From NCBI GenBank assembly GCA_021202275.1, contig JAJQDI010000015.1, positions 523,159-587,158 of the forward strand: a DNA stretch of 64,000 nt. The letters are read 5' to 3'. The position numbers and the translations under genes were made by a program. The notes under the pieces were generated by a model. It ran no database searches. It was not told where the DNA came from and worked only from the letters and a program-made list of their open reading frames with translations. Shown here piece after piece: positions 1 to 8,972 of the stretch. This DNA comes from Bacteroides sp. Its GTDB lineage: Bacteria; Bacteroidota; Bacteroidia; Bacteroidales; Bacteroidaceae. Each line of letters opens with the position of its first letter. Position 1 is the stretch's first letter.

Positions 1-3000
1 GGTAAAATCCAGTGCCTGCTCCGCGCGACCGGCTGCCTGCAGGGCTATGGCCGCGCGGGCCTTGTCTGTCACATCCAGGCGGGTGATCTGCTGCGGAAGC
101 AGATCCAGCATCTTATCGTGAGCCTCCCGGCTGGCAGCCGGAACCGCCTCACCAGAAAGAGCCACCAGGTAGAGATAGTGCATGGTAGAAGAAGAGAAAA
201 TGGCGGCAGAAAGTGTGCCGTCTTCTCCCAGAGAACGCTGAAACTGCATCAGTACCTCCCTGTGCAGATAGTTCCACCCGCTACGCATCATCTGCACTAC
301 CTCCGGCTCAGGGTCGCTACCCGTGAGGATCCTGCGGCGTATGAGACTCTCCATCACGCCCAGGGTGGTGTAATAGCCGGGAGACATGCCGCTGTACCAG
401 GACCAGCTTCCGTCAGATGCCTGCAGACGTTGGAGCCGGCTCAGGAGCTGATGGTTGGTGTAGCGGAGCTGATTGAGATCGAACAGGGTGGACAGACGCT
501 CCATCTGTTCCTGCCCGGTACGGGCTTCCAGCGTCCAGGGCGACTCGGCGAGCAGTATCTGTTTCAACTCTTCATTTTTCTGCAGATCGCTCAGGAAACT
601 CTCTTTCCCGGTCTGCTGCCAGCCCGCTAAGATATATTGCATCCGCGGATAACGGTCGAGTATATACGAAGCAACCGAGTTGGCATACCAGGCGGCGGCC
701 AGAGAAAGGGCATTCTCTTCTTCCGGACGGCTCAGTGGCGGAAGTGCCTGAATGGCATACCAGGCCGGATTGCCCGCGAACTCAACCGTAAGACGGCGAT
801 CGGTAGCAGTGTTGCTGTCGTTGTTGAACAGCGAATCCAGTGCAAACTCCCGTGTCTGTCCGCCCCGGATGGGCATGGGCACGGTCTCGGTCACCCTCTC
901 CCGGCTGGGCAATACCGGAAGCAGGTGCTGTTCACCGTCACTGAATGTTTGGCTCTCAGCCGTGATGCGACAACCCAGCAGATCACGATCCGCGGCAGCC
1001 GTAAAGCGGAAATCCACTCCGATGTTCTCTCCTGCCGGTACAGAGAAAGATTTTCTCTGCGTGTGAAGCACTTTCTCCGTAATCGGATCGAAGAGAGTGA
1101 AAGTAACCGTACCGTTCTGTTCCTTGCCAGACTGATTGGCCAGGGTAGCGGCGAAAGCTGTTTCATCACCGACGCGTACAAACCGGGGCAGATGGGTCAT
1201 CACCATAAACTCCTTACTGGCTGTGATACTACCGGATAACATGCCGGTAAGCATATCACGGGTATGGGCAAATCCCCGGAAATTCCACGTGGTCAGGCTC
1301 TCCGGCAGAGTGAAGGTAAAGACGATCTCTCCCCGGGCATTCGTCTGCAATTGCGGGTAGAAGAAGGCAGTCTCGTTGAAATGGGTACGCAGATCGGCCA
1401 GGGAAGATAAGGGTTCGCCTCCCGCAGCGTCAGCCGCATCGTACATGACTTCTTCTACGGACACTGCATCGGTATAGTTCGCCACATGCCCCATAACAGC
1501 AACTTCAGAGACTTCGGCCTGTTTACTACTCATGCCACGTACCCTGATGGCTCCATTCTCCTGTGCCATGATACCGGGTACAGGCCCATCCAGCAAGCCT
1601 GAACGATAGGAATAACCCAACGGCATATAGGGCCGCGGGAATCCGTCGAACTCCAACTGAGGATAAGTGAATCTCCGCTTCGGGAAACTTACGCTCAACC
1701 AGTTGGGACTGTATCGGATCAGGGTAGGATAGAAATAGGGAGCAGACACATGGTAGAACATCCGCAATTGCTGGTTGTAGGACAGGATCTTATCCAAAGA
1801 AGCATCGTACATCAGTGCCAGCATCTCTACGTCTGCCACTTTGCCCCACGGATCGTGTATGGTCAGTTTCCAGGTCTCCTCCTGTCCGGGACGCAGTTTG
1901 TCACGGAAGGTTTCCCAGCGCAGGTCCAGATCTTTGGACTGCATACGCCGCGGAAAAGCAAGCATCTGCTCGTAGAACTCTCCGTCGCGTACCATCATGA
2001 ACGAAAACAGCAGGCCGTTGCCGTAAGACTCCTGGTAAGGGTAATCGAACCGCATCACCGAATCGGAAAGATGCAGGTGTCTGATCTCCAGCCGCTCGTT
2101 ACCACTGAATACGTCTAAGAGGATACAGGCATCTTTCTCTGAGGTCCCGATCAGGAAAGAGACGGTCTCCGAAGGTCCGAACTCCGTCTGCAAAGGTACA
2201 TACCAGAGTGGTACGGAGACGGGCGGACGGCTCTCAGTAGCAGAAATAAGAAGGATCTCTTTTTCCAGAGTCACCTCTCTGCCCTGCGGATCAGAGGCAG
2301 TGAAAACCAACAGATAGCGGCCGGAAGGCAGTTCCTGCCACGGCCCTAAGCGATTCTCCTGATTGGCGGTGAAGCTACCGTTACGCAAAGGCTCCGCGGC
2401 ATAGCGGGAGCGGTCTGGCCCGGAAGTATCGGATATGTACCGGGGTGCCGGACGTTCTCCCCCATTCAGAGCCGGGTAGAGAGCATAGCTGCCCGAAGTG
2501 GCAACAAGTATGCCATTGAGGTTGGTGGCTTCTACCATCACAGTGAAAGGAATGTCTTTGCGGACATTGTCGGAGATCTCCGCCGAGAGCAGCAGCGAAC
2601 GTTCTCCCGCACGCACCGACGTTCTGGCCTCCTGCGTCTCCCCGGAAGGAGAAGTGAAGGTGGCCTCTATCTCATAGAGGAAATAGCCTCTCAGCAGGTT
2701 GCCTGTTCCCCTCTCCAGAAAGACGGGAACGGAGAAGTGTCCCTGATGGTCGGGCATCGCCTCGCCACTGGCGATCACCTCTCTTCCGCCGCCTCGCAGG
2801 GGCATCCATCCCCATTGATAGGAACGACTGACGGTATAGCGCACCGGCTGGCCGGAAAGCCCTACCCCACTGAACGTACGCGCGGTTCCCCGGACATGCA
2901 GGCTGTCTCCCAACTGATAACTGCCTTCGGGTGCGTCGAAGAAAAGGCCGAAGGTCGGTCGTTTGTACTCCTCGACCTGTATCCGGATCTGTCCTTTGCT

Positions 3001-4884
3001 ACCAGAGAGGATATAAGCTCCCGGCGACAGATCGGCAGGCAGGGTAAATTCTGTGGTAAAGGAGCCATAGGTATTGGTAACGACTTCACGCGTCTCGCGC
3101 CACCGATGATCCAGTCCCTCCAGAGCGATCTCCTGTTTATAGCCCGGTACTACCTGGGCGGTATCCGATACCAACGCATACAGGATCCCTTTGACAAAAA
3201 CAGTCTGCCCGGGACGATACAGGACACGATCGGTAAGCAGGGTCAATTGATACTGAGACTCGCTCCGGAGCATCTCCGGACGGTATTCGTTGGAGGTGTA
3301 ACTGCCCGGCCAGGAACTTTGCAAAGGAAGGAAGCGGTCTTCTCCCCGCAGAGCGGTGATCCGGGAGTAAGTATCTTGCCACGGGAAGGCAACCCGTCCG
3401 ATAGAGTCGGTACAGAAGGTAGCCTGGCGTACTTCTTCATTGCGATGCCTGTTGTAGATCAGTACATCGGCCCCTTCCACCGGACAACCGCTGCGGGCAT
3501 CCAATACGATCACCTCCGTGAGCCCACCGGGCACTCCCTGCATCACCAGACGCAGGTCAGAAACAGTGAACTGCCGGATATCGGGATCTTTCTGCATGTC
3601 GGGATGCACCATACGCACGGCATAGGCTCCCACACCGGGAGTCTGTATATGGATCGTGTCCGTGGCAGAGGCAAAGTCCGCAAACCATTCCAGGGAATAG
3701 GTCTGACTCTGGGGAATCTGCTGCTGTATATAGGCTGCCAGTTCCTGCTGAGTCCAGCTGGGGAATGCCGTGAGCGGGTCTGCCTGCGCAGGTACAGGAA
3801 GAGGATAGAACTCAACAGTAACCTCACGCAGGTTCTTGTAGGTCACCACCGCCGGTATCCCGGCATGACTGTAACTCATTGCAGGCATGTTTACACTCAG
3901 GTAGGGTTGCACCGCATCGGCTTCCAACTGACGAAGCTGATCTGTACGCGGATGATCGGGGTAGATACGGATACCCTCCCGGACAATGCGGAGCATTTCC
4001 TCCATCCGGCTCCGTTTATTGGCATATTGTGCCCAGGCAATCCAGGCCTCCACTCCCCAGGGGGTATCGCGGAATTCATCGGCCAGCCTGGCAAGTTCTT
4101 CCCCGGTAGCAGGGGAGAAAATGTCCCCTGGTTGTGTAAGTACCAACAGCCGGGCCAGCAAGACCCCTTCCCGGTTGCCCTGCGCAAGGTAGGTCTCTTC
4201 CATCCGGTGTGCCAGTTCCGTAGCTGTCTGCCGCACCTGCTTCTGCATTTCTCCTACAGTCACATCAGAGAGACGTTGCAAGGTATTCAGATGGCGCAAC
4301 ACCAGCAGATGATACATATCGTGATGATAGACCGAACTGCTTTCCCCCTGTACCACCAAAGGCTCGTAGCGTCCGGAAGAGGTATTCAGCAGCAATTGCG
4401 GATCTTCAGATGCCTGACGGATATGGCTCAGGACGGTATCGGCAAGTGTATACATGCTCCAGAGCCGGGGATCACTGCGGAGCACTTCACCTACACGCTC
4501 TTCTGCCGGGATCCTCCTGCGGTAGTCCTGATAAAAATCGACATACAGCTCCGCCAGCAACGTATGCAGGATCATCCGGTCCAGAGCCACGGTACTTTCC
4601 TGTGCCCACTCTTCCAGTCCGCGCAGATCCACATAGAAACTGTCGGGCGTGACCGCGCGCCGGAATTGCATTCCGGTGAGCCAGGCTTTGAACATCTGGG
4701 GAGATCTTTTCTCTTTCCGGGCTTTACAGAAGATCTGATCCGTGAGCCCCACCACAGTCTGAGGAAGGTCTTTCTGCTGTGCCTCCTCTACCTGTTTCCA
4801 TAATTTATCGTAAGATTGTGCATACATAGGCGGTGTCGTGGCCAGAAAACAAAGAACGATGAGTGTGGGTTGCCTGATACGCAT
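1..4884 (-). CDS. alpha-2-macroglobulin family protein (C-terminus beyond the window)
   Basis: Partial gene: 1,628 codons are open from the ATG at 4884 to the left edge. It begins with a signal peptide (residues 1-22, cleavage near YAQ), consistent with export to the periplasm or outer membrane. Bacterial A2M proteins are thought to trap proteases and to work with peptidoglycan synthases. An MG2-like segment (LYRPGQTVFVKG) lies near residue 555, and the A2M signature WNFRGFAHT near 1200. The section near residues 1372-1395 (NPAWYAIQALPPLSRP, then EEENALSLAAAWYANS) aligns with the thioester region of the family, but the Cys-x-Glu-Gln motif is absent. A TonB-plug-like string (IRVRGMSSKQAE) occurs near residue 1112. 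A near-match promoter box (TTACTTTG, minus strand) lies at 4916-4923. The family call is firm; the lack of thioester chemistry is inferred. Confidence 0.9.
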   Translation of the reverse strand, partial: MRIRQPTLIVLCFLATTPPMYAQSYDKLWKQVEEAQQKDLPQTVVGLTDQIFCKARKEKRSPQMFKAWLTGMQFRRAVTPDSFYVDLRGLEEWAQESTVALDRMILHTLLAELYVDFYQDYRRRIPAEERVGEVLRSDPRLWSMYTLADTVLSHIRQASEDPQLLLNTSSGRYEPLVVQGESSSVYHHDMYHLLVLRHLNTLQRLSDVTVGEMQKQVRQTATELAHRMEETYLAQGNREGVLLARLLVLTQPGDIFSPATGEELARLADEFRDTPWGVEAWIAWAQYANKRSRMEEMLRIVREGIRIYPDHPRTDQLRQLEADAVQPYLSVNMPAMSYSHAGIPAVVTYKNLREVTVEFYPLPVPAQADPLTAFPSWTQQELAAYIQQQIPQSQTYSLEWFADFASATDTIHIQTPGVGAYAVRMVHPDMQKDPDIRQFTVSDLRLVMQGVPGGLTEVIVLDARSGCPVEGADVLIYNRHRNEEVRQATFCTDSIGRVAFPWQDTYSRITALRGEDRFLPLQSSWPGSYTSNEYRPEMLRSESQYQLTLLTDRVLYRPGQTVFVKGILYALVSDTAQVVPGYKQEIALEGLDHRWRETREVVTNTYGSFTTEFTLPADLSPGAYILSGSKGQIRIQVEEYKRPTFGLFFDAPEGSYQLGDSLHVRGTARTFSGVGLSGQPVRYTVSRSYQWGWMPLRGGGREVIASGEAMPDHQGHFSVPVFLERGTGNLLRGYFLYEIEATFTSPSGETQEARTSVRAGERSLLLSAEISDNVRKDIPFTVMVEATNLNGILVATSGSYALYPALNGGERPAPRYISDTSGPDRSRYAAEPLRNGSFTANQENRLGPWQELPSGRYLLVFTASDPQGREVTLEKEILLISATESRPPVSVPLWYVPLQTEFGPSETVSFLIGTSEKDACILLDVFSGNERLEIRHLHLSDSVMRFDYPYQESYGNGLLFSFMMVRDGEFYEQMLAFPRRMQSKDLDLRWETFRDKLRPGQEETWKLTIHDPWGKVADVEMLALMYDASLDKILSYNQQLRMFYHVSAPYFYPTLIRYSPNWLSVSFPKRRFTYPQLEFDGFPRPYMPLGYSYRSGLLDGPVPGIMAQENGAIRVRGMSSKQAEVSEVAVMGHVANYTDAVSVEEVMYDAADAAGGEPLSSLADLRTHFNETAFFYPQLQTNARGEIVFTFTLPESLTTWNFRGFAHTRDMLTGMLSGSITASKEFMVMTHLPRFVRVGDETAFAATLANQSGKEQNGTVTFTLFDPITEKVLHTQRKSFSVPAGENIGVDFRFTAAADRDLLGCRITAESQTFSDGEQHLLPVLPSRERVTETVPMPIRGGQTREFALDSLFNNDSNTATDRRLTVEFAGNPAWYAIQALPPLSRPEEENALSLAAAWYANSVASYILDRYPRMQYILAGWQQTGKESFLSDLQKNEELKQILLAESPWTLEARTGQEQMERLSTLFDLNQLRYTNHQLLSRLQRLQASDGSWSWYSGMSPGYYTTLGVMESLIRRRILTGSDPEPEVVQMMRSGWNYLHREVLMQFQRSLGEDGTLSAAIFSSSTMHYLYLVALSGEAVPAASREAHDKMLDLLPQQITRLDVTDKARAAIALQAAGRAEQALDFT

Positions 4885-5118
4885 AGATTCACGTTTTAAT
4901 ACTTGAATAGACCAACAAAGTAAAGAATTTTTAGTTAGTACCTTTCTTCTTTTTATTTAAATAAGACTAAATGTGAGAGAGTTGGTTTAACAGCCACCTC
5001 TTCCGTTTTCTGCTGTTCTTACGGCAAACCCAAACTCAGATACGACGAGACAGCGGGCCTGAAAGCTGTAGACATGGATCCGGTCACCCGTATGGGTTAG
5101 TATGAAAAAGTAAAAAAA

Positions 5119-5151
5119 GAGATCCCGGAAGGAGATACGCACCGGGATCTC
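5119..5151 (-). terminator. orphan intrinsic terminator on the minus strand
   Basis: A perfect 10-bp stem (5119-5128 with 5142-5151) is followed on the minus strand by a run of seven T. No gene ends just upstream of it: pepD has its own terminator at 5359-5401. It could end a small untranslated transcript covering the 22-bp repeat array, or be left over from a lost gene. Confidence 0.6.
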
Positions 5152-5226
5152 CGCTTACTGCATAGACTGACATTATAAGACCCCAAAGTCTACTCACAAC
5201 TATCTTCTTTGTTTTCTGAAGCAGAA

Positions 5227-5314
5227 ATCCGAGTATCTGACCCGTTTTGGTAACCCATCCGATCCCATTTGGTACCCCATTCACTTTGGAAGGGTTACTC
5301 ATTGACCCGTCTGA
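5227..5314. repeat. 22-bp periodic repeat array 1 (four degenerate units)
   Basis: Units start at 5227, 5249, 5271 and 5293, exactly 22 bp apart. The clearest anchor is GGTAACCCAT / GGTACCCCAT / GGTTACTCAT at the start of units 2-4. Unit 1 keeps only the AT at positions 9-10 and a CTGACCCG-like second half. The period is not a multiple of three, so this is not a repeated peptide. Together with the two hairpins it accounts for most of the gene-free stretch 4885-5426. Confidence 0.65.
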
Positions 5315-5358
5315 TTATACGGCCTCCGGAAAAACCTTCATGGTGTATATATATAAAA

Positions 5359-5401
5359 AGATCCGCCTCTTCTTTTCGTGGATGAAAGAAGAGGCGGATC
5401 T
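5359..5401 (-). terminator. intrinsic terminator of pepD
   Basis: A perfect 17-bp inverted repeat (5359-5375 with 5385-5401, 9-nt loop) lies 25 nt past the pepD stop. On the minus strand it is followed by TTTTTATATATA. Confidence 0.85.
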
Positions 5402-5426
5402 GCAATTATATATACAGGATCACTTT

Positions 5427-6884
5427 CTATTTGACCGGACTCTGTTCCAGTGTGGCCACTAAGAAATCATAGAATCGGGGCACGGAAGGGATATAGGCCC
5501 TTTCGTCCGGTGAGTGAGGCGAGCGCAGAGTAGGTCCGAAAGAGATCATATCCAAACCGGGCTGATTGGCGCCGATAATGCCACATTCCAGACCGGCATG
5601 GATCACCTTCACGGCAGGTTCCACACCAAATTGCTTCTGGTACGAAGCCTTCATCGCGTGCAGGATCGGAGAATTCACATCGGGCTGCCAGCCTGAATAT
5701 CCTCCGCTCAGTACCACCTTCATACCCGCCATCGAAAAGCAACTTTCCAGACTGGATGTCAGGCAATCCTTCATACTGTCGCAGGAGCTGCGGGCAAGGA
5801 TCTTGATCTCCGCCTTACCCCCTCCGATCTCGATGATCGCCAGGTTGGAAGAGGTCTCTACCGTATCGGGAATGGTGGGTATCATACGCATGACTCCATT
5901 CTGACAGGCATAAATAGCATTCACCAGATTGTCCTGTATCTCCTGAGGCACTTCGCCTCCGGGCAGGTCGACCCGTTCGGCTGTGAGGCTGATGGGAGTC
6001 TCTACCGCACTGTATTCATTATTGAAAAGAGTTTCGCAATAGCTGATCAGATCCATCACCTCCTGCTCGTTATCGGCAGGGATGGTGATCACCGCAGAAG
6101 CCTCACGCGGAATGGCATTGCGCATATTTCCACCGCTCCAGCTGGCCAGACGGGCCTCATACGTAGCAATCGCTTCGTGTATCACACGCACCAGCAATTT
6201 ATTGGCATTGGCGCGGCCCTCGTTGATCTCCAGCCCCGAGTGTCCGCCTCGCAGACCTTTCAGTGTGATCTGCAATGCAATGTCTTCCGGATCGGTAACA
6301 GCCTCTTTGTATTCCAGTGTAGCCGTCACATCCATGCCACCCGCGCAGCCGATGTAGAGTTCGCCTTCATCTTCCGAGTCCAGATTGAGCAGGATCTCTC
6401 CCTGCAACGTACCCGGTTTGAGTCCGAATGCTCCCACCATACCTGTCTCTTCGTCGGTAGTAATGAGTGCCTCCAGTGGTCCGTGCCTGAGGGTATTGTC
6501 TTCCAGCACCGCCATGATGGCCGCTACCCCCAGGCCATTGTCTGCTCCAAGGGTAGTACCGCGCGCTTTCACCCAATCGCCATCGATGTACGTCTCGATC
6601 GGATCTTTCATGAAATCATGCACCGTGTCGTTGTTCTTCTGGGGCACCATATCCATATGCGCCTGCAGGATGATGCCTTTTCGATCTTCCATACCGGGGG
6701 TAGCCGCTTTGCGGATGATCACGTTGCCGATCTCATCTGTAAACGATTCCAGGCCCAGGCTTTTTCCAAAATCCAGTAAGAACTCCGTGACCGGTCCCAT
6801 ATATCCGGAAGGACGGGGAATGCGGGTCAACGCGTAAAAATGTTTCCACACGTTCTGTGGTGCCAATGACTCAATTGTTTTCAT
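5427..6884 (-). CDS. pepD: aminoacyl-histidine dipeptidase (peptidase D, M20 family)
   Basis: A cytosolic zinc dipeptidase of 485 residues that cleaves Xaa-His and other dipeptides. Metal ligands and catalytic residues of M20 enzymes are visible: His76 and Asp78 in QAHMDMVPQKN, Asp115 in LGADNGLG, the catalytic Glu-Glu in TTDEETG (145-146), and a C-terminal His in SPHSPDE. Length matches the bacterial PepD family. Its ATG overlaps the stop of the upstream membrane protein by 4 bp (ATGA at 6881-6884), so the two are probably translationally coupled. A strong terminator follows. Confidence 0.95.
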   Translation of the reverse strand: MKTIESLAPQNVWKHFYALTRIPRPSGYMGPVTEFLLDFGKSLGLESFTDEIGNVIIRKAATPGMEDRKGIILQAHMDMVPQKNNDTVHDFMKDPIETYIDGDWVKARGTTLGADNGLGVAAIMAVLEDNTLRHGPLEALITTDEETGMVGAFGLKPGTLQGEILLNLDSEDEGELYIGCAGGMDVTATLEYKEAVTDPEDIALQITLKGLRGGHSGLEINEGRANANKLLVRVIHEAIATYEARLASWSGGNMRNAIPREASAVITIPADNEQEVMDLISYCETLFNNEYSAVETPISLTAERVDLPGGEVPQEIQDNLVNAIYACQNGVMRMIPTIPDTVETSSNLAIIEIGGGKAEIKILARSSCDSMKDCLTSSLESCFSMAGMKVVLSGGYSGWQPDVNSPILHAMKASYQKQFGVEPAVKVIHAGLECGIIGANQPGLDMISFGPTLRSPHSPDERAYIPSVPRFYDFLVATLEQSPVK

Positions 6885-7870
6885 AGACTCAGTTTTTTAT
6901 TTGTGAACGGCAAAGCCGCTAATGCGTATATTCCCAACAAAGCTATCAAAAAAGTTCGAATTCCGTGTACGATCAGGGCAAATATTCCCGCGTCCGTAGC
7001 ATCTATCCCATATAAGACCAGCAGGGTGGCAATGGCAAAATGCCAGGGTCCTGCTCCGTTGGGAGTAGGTACAACCACCGCCAGGGTACCACCGACAAAC
7101 AGAACCAGCCCGGCAGCTATGCCCAGATGCTGTGTAAAGGAAAAGCAATAGAAACTGACAAAGAACTGCATGAAGTAGCAAAACCAGATCAGAAAAGTGT
7201 ACAAGGCAAATTTCCATTTATTGCGGACCTTGCGCAAAGAAGAGATCCCCTCCCAGATATGAAACATAAACCCTCGGACCTTTTCAAAGAAAGAGAGTGT
7301 ACGGACCAGATACCAGATAAGTATCCCAAGAGCCAGTACACAAAAAAGAATGATATACACATGGGCAGAGGTCAACAGCCCGGTAAGGTCTGCCAGGCGG
7401 GTACCTGTTGTACGGAAGAAACGTCCGAACACAGGAGTCTGTAACAGGAAGGTAAACAGGGTGATGGCACCTATACAACAAACATCCAACATACGCTCGG
7501 TGACCACTGTGCCTAACGATCTGGAGAAAGAGATCCCGTCGTATCTGGCCAGTATACCGCAACGGGAGATCTCCCCTACCCGGGGGAGAACGAGATTGGC
7601 TGCATAGGAAATAAAGATAACATTCACACACAGCGACCTGCGCGGACAGGCTCCCAACGGCTCCAGCGTCTGCCGCCAGCGCCAGCCCCGGAACAGGTGG
7701 CTAAAGACACCGAAGATCAGAGAGATAAGCATCCACCACCAGTTCATGCCGTACCAGAAGACCTCTCTGACACGGGAAAAGTCAAAATCCCGATAGAGCC
7801 AGTAAAGGATGGTACCACCCAGTACCAACGGCAACAGAACCTGCAGACCTCTTTTTATGTTTTTATTCAT
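6881..7870 (-). CDS. lysylphosphatidylglycerol synthase TM-domain (flippase-like) membrane protein
   Basis: A 329-residue polytopic inner-membrane protein of the LPG_synthase_TM / UPF0104 family (PF03706), with about eight hydrophobic segments. It carries only the integral-membrane half, without the cytosolic aminoacyl-transferase domain of MprF, so it is more likely a lipid or glycolipid flippase-type protein than an enzyme; its substrate is unknown. The ATG at 7870 (MNKNIKRGLQ) is chosen because it places the first membrane segment at the usual distance. An in-frame ATG at 7918 would add 16 residues of no recognisable character. First gene of a two-gene unit with pepD. Confidence 0.85.
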   Translation of the reverse strand: MNKNIKRGLQVLLPLVLGGTILYWLYRDFDFSRVREVFWYGMNWWWMLISLIFGVFSHLFRGWRWRQTLEPLGACPRRSLCVNVIFISYAANLVLPRVGEISRCGILARYDGISFSRSLGTVVTERMLDVCCIGAITLFTFLLQTPVFGRFFRTTGTRLADLTGLLTSAHVYIILFCVLALGILIWYLVRTLSFFEKVRGFMFHIWEGISSLRKVRNKWKFALYTFLIWFCYFMQFFVSFYCFSFTQHLGIAAGLVLFVGGTLAVVVPTPNGAGPWHFAIATLLVLYGIDATDAGIFALIVHGIRTFLIALLGIYALAALPFTNKKLSL

Positions 7871-8051
7871 GGACAGAAAATCCTTGTTTATGATGTACGT
7901 ATTCCTCCCTTCAATCATGACCTTTATTCAGAATACGAATGAGTCAGCAAGGAAACCCCGAAGTGGCTTTACTTACACACCCTCCTCGGTGAAGCGAAAG
8001 TTAGGGCATAGTCACCAGATCAAGATTGCAACAACGATCCTAACAAAGGAA

Positions 8052-8087
8052 TAAATCGTAAATCGTAAATCCGTAAATCGTAAATCA
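8052..8087. repeat. GTAAATC heptamer array (single-sided copy)
   Basis: Two GTAAATC heptamers, one extra C, then two more GTAAATC. The same two-plus-two layout recurs at 56223-56253 and 58028-58060. It sits between divergent genes, 11 bp before the rsmA promoter box. Confidence 0.75.
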
Positions 8088-8098
8088 AAATACTTTCT

Positions 8099-8106
8099 TA
8101 CCTTTG
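8099..8106 (+). promoter_or_regulatory. Bacteroidota -7 box upstream of rsmA
   Basis: TACCTTTG is a perfect match to TAnnTTTG, 31 nt before the rsmA ATG. No TTTG is seen at the expected -33 distance, where the heptamer repeat sits instead. Confidence 0.6.
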
Positions 8107-8137
8107 TAAGCTGCAAAAGTAATTATTCCGTTGGTAA

Positions 8138-8965
8138 ATGAGAGTAGTAAAGCCTAAAAAGTTTCTCGGGCAACATTTTCTGAAAGATCTGAAAGTAGCG
8201 CGGGATATCGCCGATACCGTAGATGTGTTTCCGGAACTTCCCATTCTGGAAGTGGGACCAGGCATGGGGGTATTGACACAGTTCCTGATCGCTAAAAACA
8301 GGGAGCTCAAGGTCGTGGAAGTAGACTTCGAATCGGTAGCCTACCTGCGGCAGAACTATCCCTCCCTGGAAGATCATATCATTGAAGATGACTTCCTGAA
8401 AATGCACCTCGACAGGCTTTTCGGAGGCCGTCCTTTTGTTCTGACCGGCAACTACCCGTACAATATTTCCAGCCAGATCTTTTTCAAGATGCTGGAAAAC
8501 AAAGATCAGATCCCGTGTTGCACGGGAATGATCCAGAAAGAGGTGGCCGAACGCATCGCCGCCGGTCCGGGAAGCAAGACCTACGGCATCCTGAGTGTAC
8601 TGATCCAGGCCTGGTACCGGGTAGAGTATCTCTTCACGGTAGGAGAACAGGTATTCAACCCACCCCCCAAAGTGAAAAGCGCGGTGATCCGCATGACACG
8701 CAACGATACCACCGAACTGGGATGCAATGAAAAACTTTTCAGGCAAGTGGTAAAAACCACCTTCAACCAACGCAGAAAAACCCTGCGCAACTCCATCAAA
8801 CCCATCCTGGGGAAGGACTGTCCGCTGACCACGGAAGAAATATTCAACAAAAGACCCGAACAGTTATCGGTCGCACAGTTTATTGATCTGACCAATCGGG
8901 TAGAAAAAGCATTGAAAGAGGCCAACCTATCACAAAAACCGGGGCCAGGGATCCCGGAAAAGTAA
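8138..8965 (+). CDS. rsmA: 16S rRNA (adenine1518-N6/adenine1519-N6)-dimethyltransferase
   Basis: RsmA/KsgA dimethylates two adjacent adenosines in helix 45 of 16S rRNA during late 30S assembly, using S-adenosylmethionine. The 275-residue protein starts with the family hallmark FLGQHFLKD. It has the SAM-binding motif I (ILEVGPGMGVLT, near residue 33) and motif IV as NYPYN in place of the more common NxPY, followed by ISSQIFFKML. The C-terminal helical domain (NQRRKTLRNSIK) is intact. It lies 7 nt before mgtE on the same strand. Confidence 0.97.
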   Translation: MRVVKPKKFLGQHFLKDLKVARDIADTVDVFPELPILEVGPGMGVLTQFLIAKNRELKVVEVDFESVAYLRQNYPSLEDHIIEDDFLKMHLDRLFGGRPFVLTGNYPYNISSQIFFKMLENKDQIPCCTGMIQKEVAERIAAGPGSKTYGILSVLIQAWYRVEYLFTVGEQVFNPPPKVKSAVIRMTRNDTTELGCNEKLFRQVVKTTFNQRRKTLRNSIKPILGKDCPLTTEEIFNKRPEQLSVAQFIDLTNRVEKALKEANLSQKPGPGIPEK

Positions 8966-8972
8966 CAAAGTT

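Noticed and set aside
2737..4803. A 688-codon open frame on the plus strand
   Set aside because: It is antisense to the alpha-2-macroglobulin gene, has no domain, and reflects that gene's codon use.
5084..5302. A 72-codon frame over array 1 on the minus strand
   Set aside because: It runs straight through a perfect terminator and has no protein-like character beyond the repeat.
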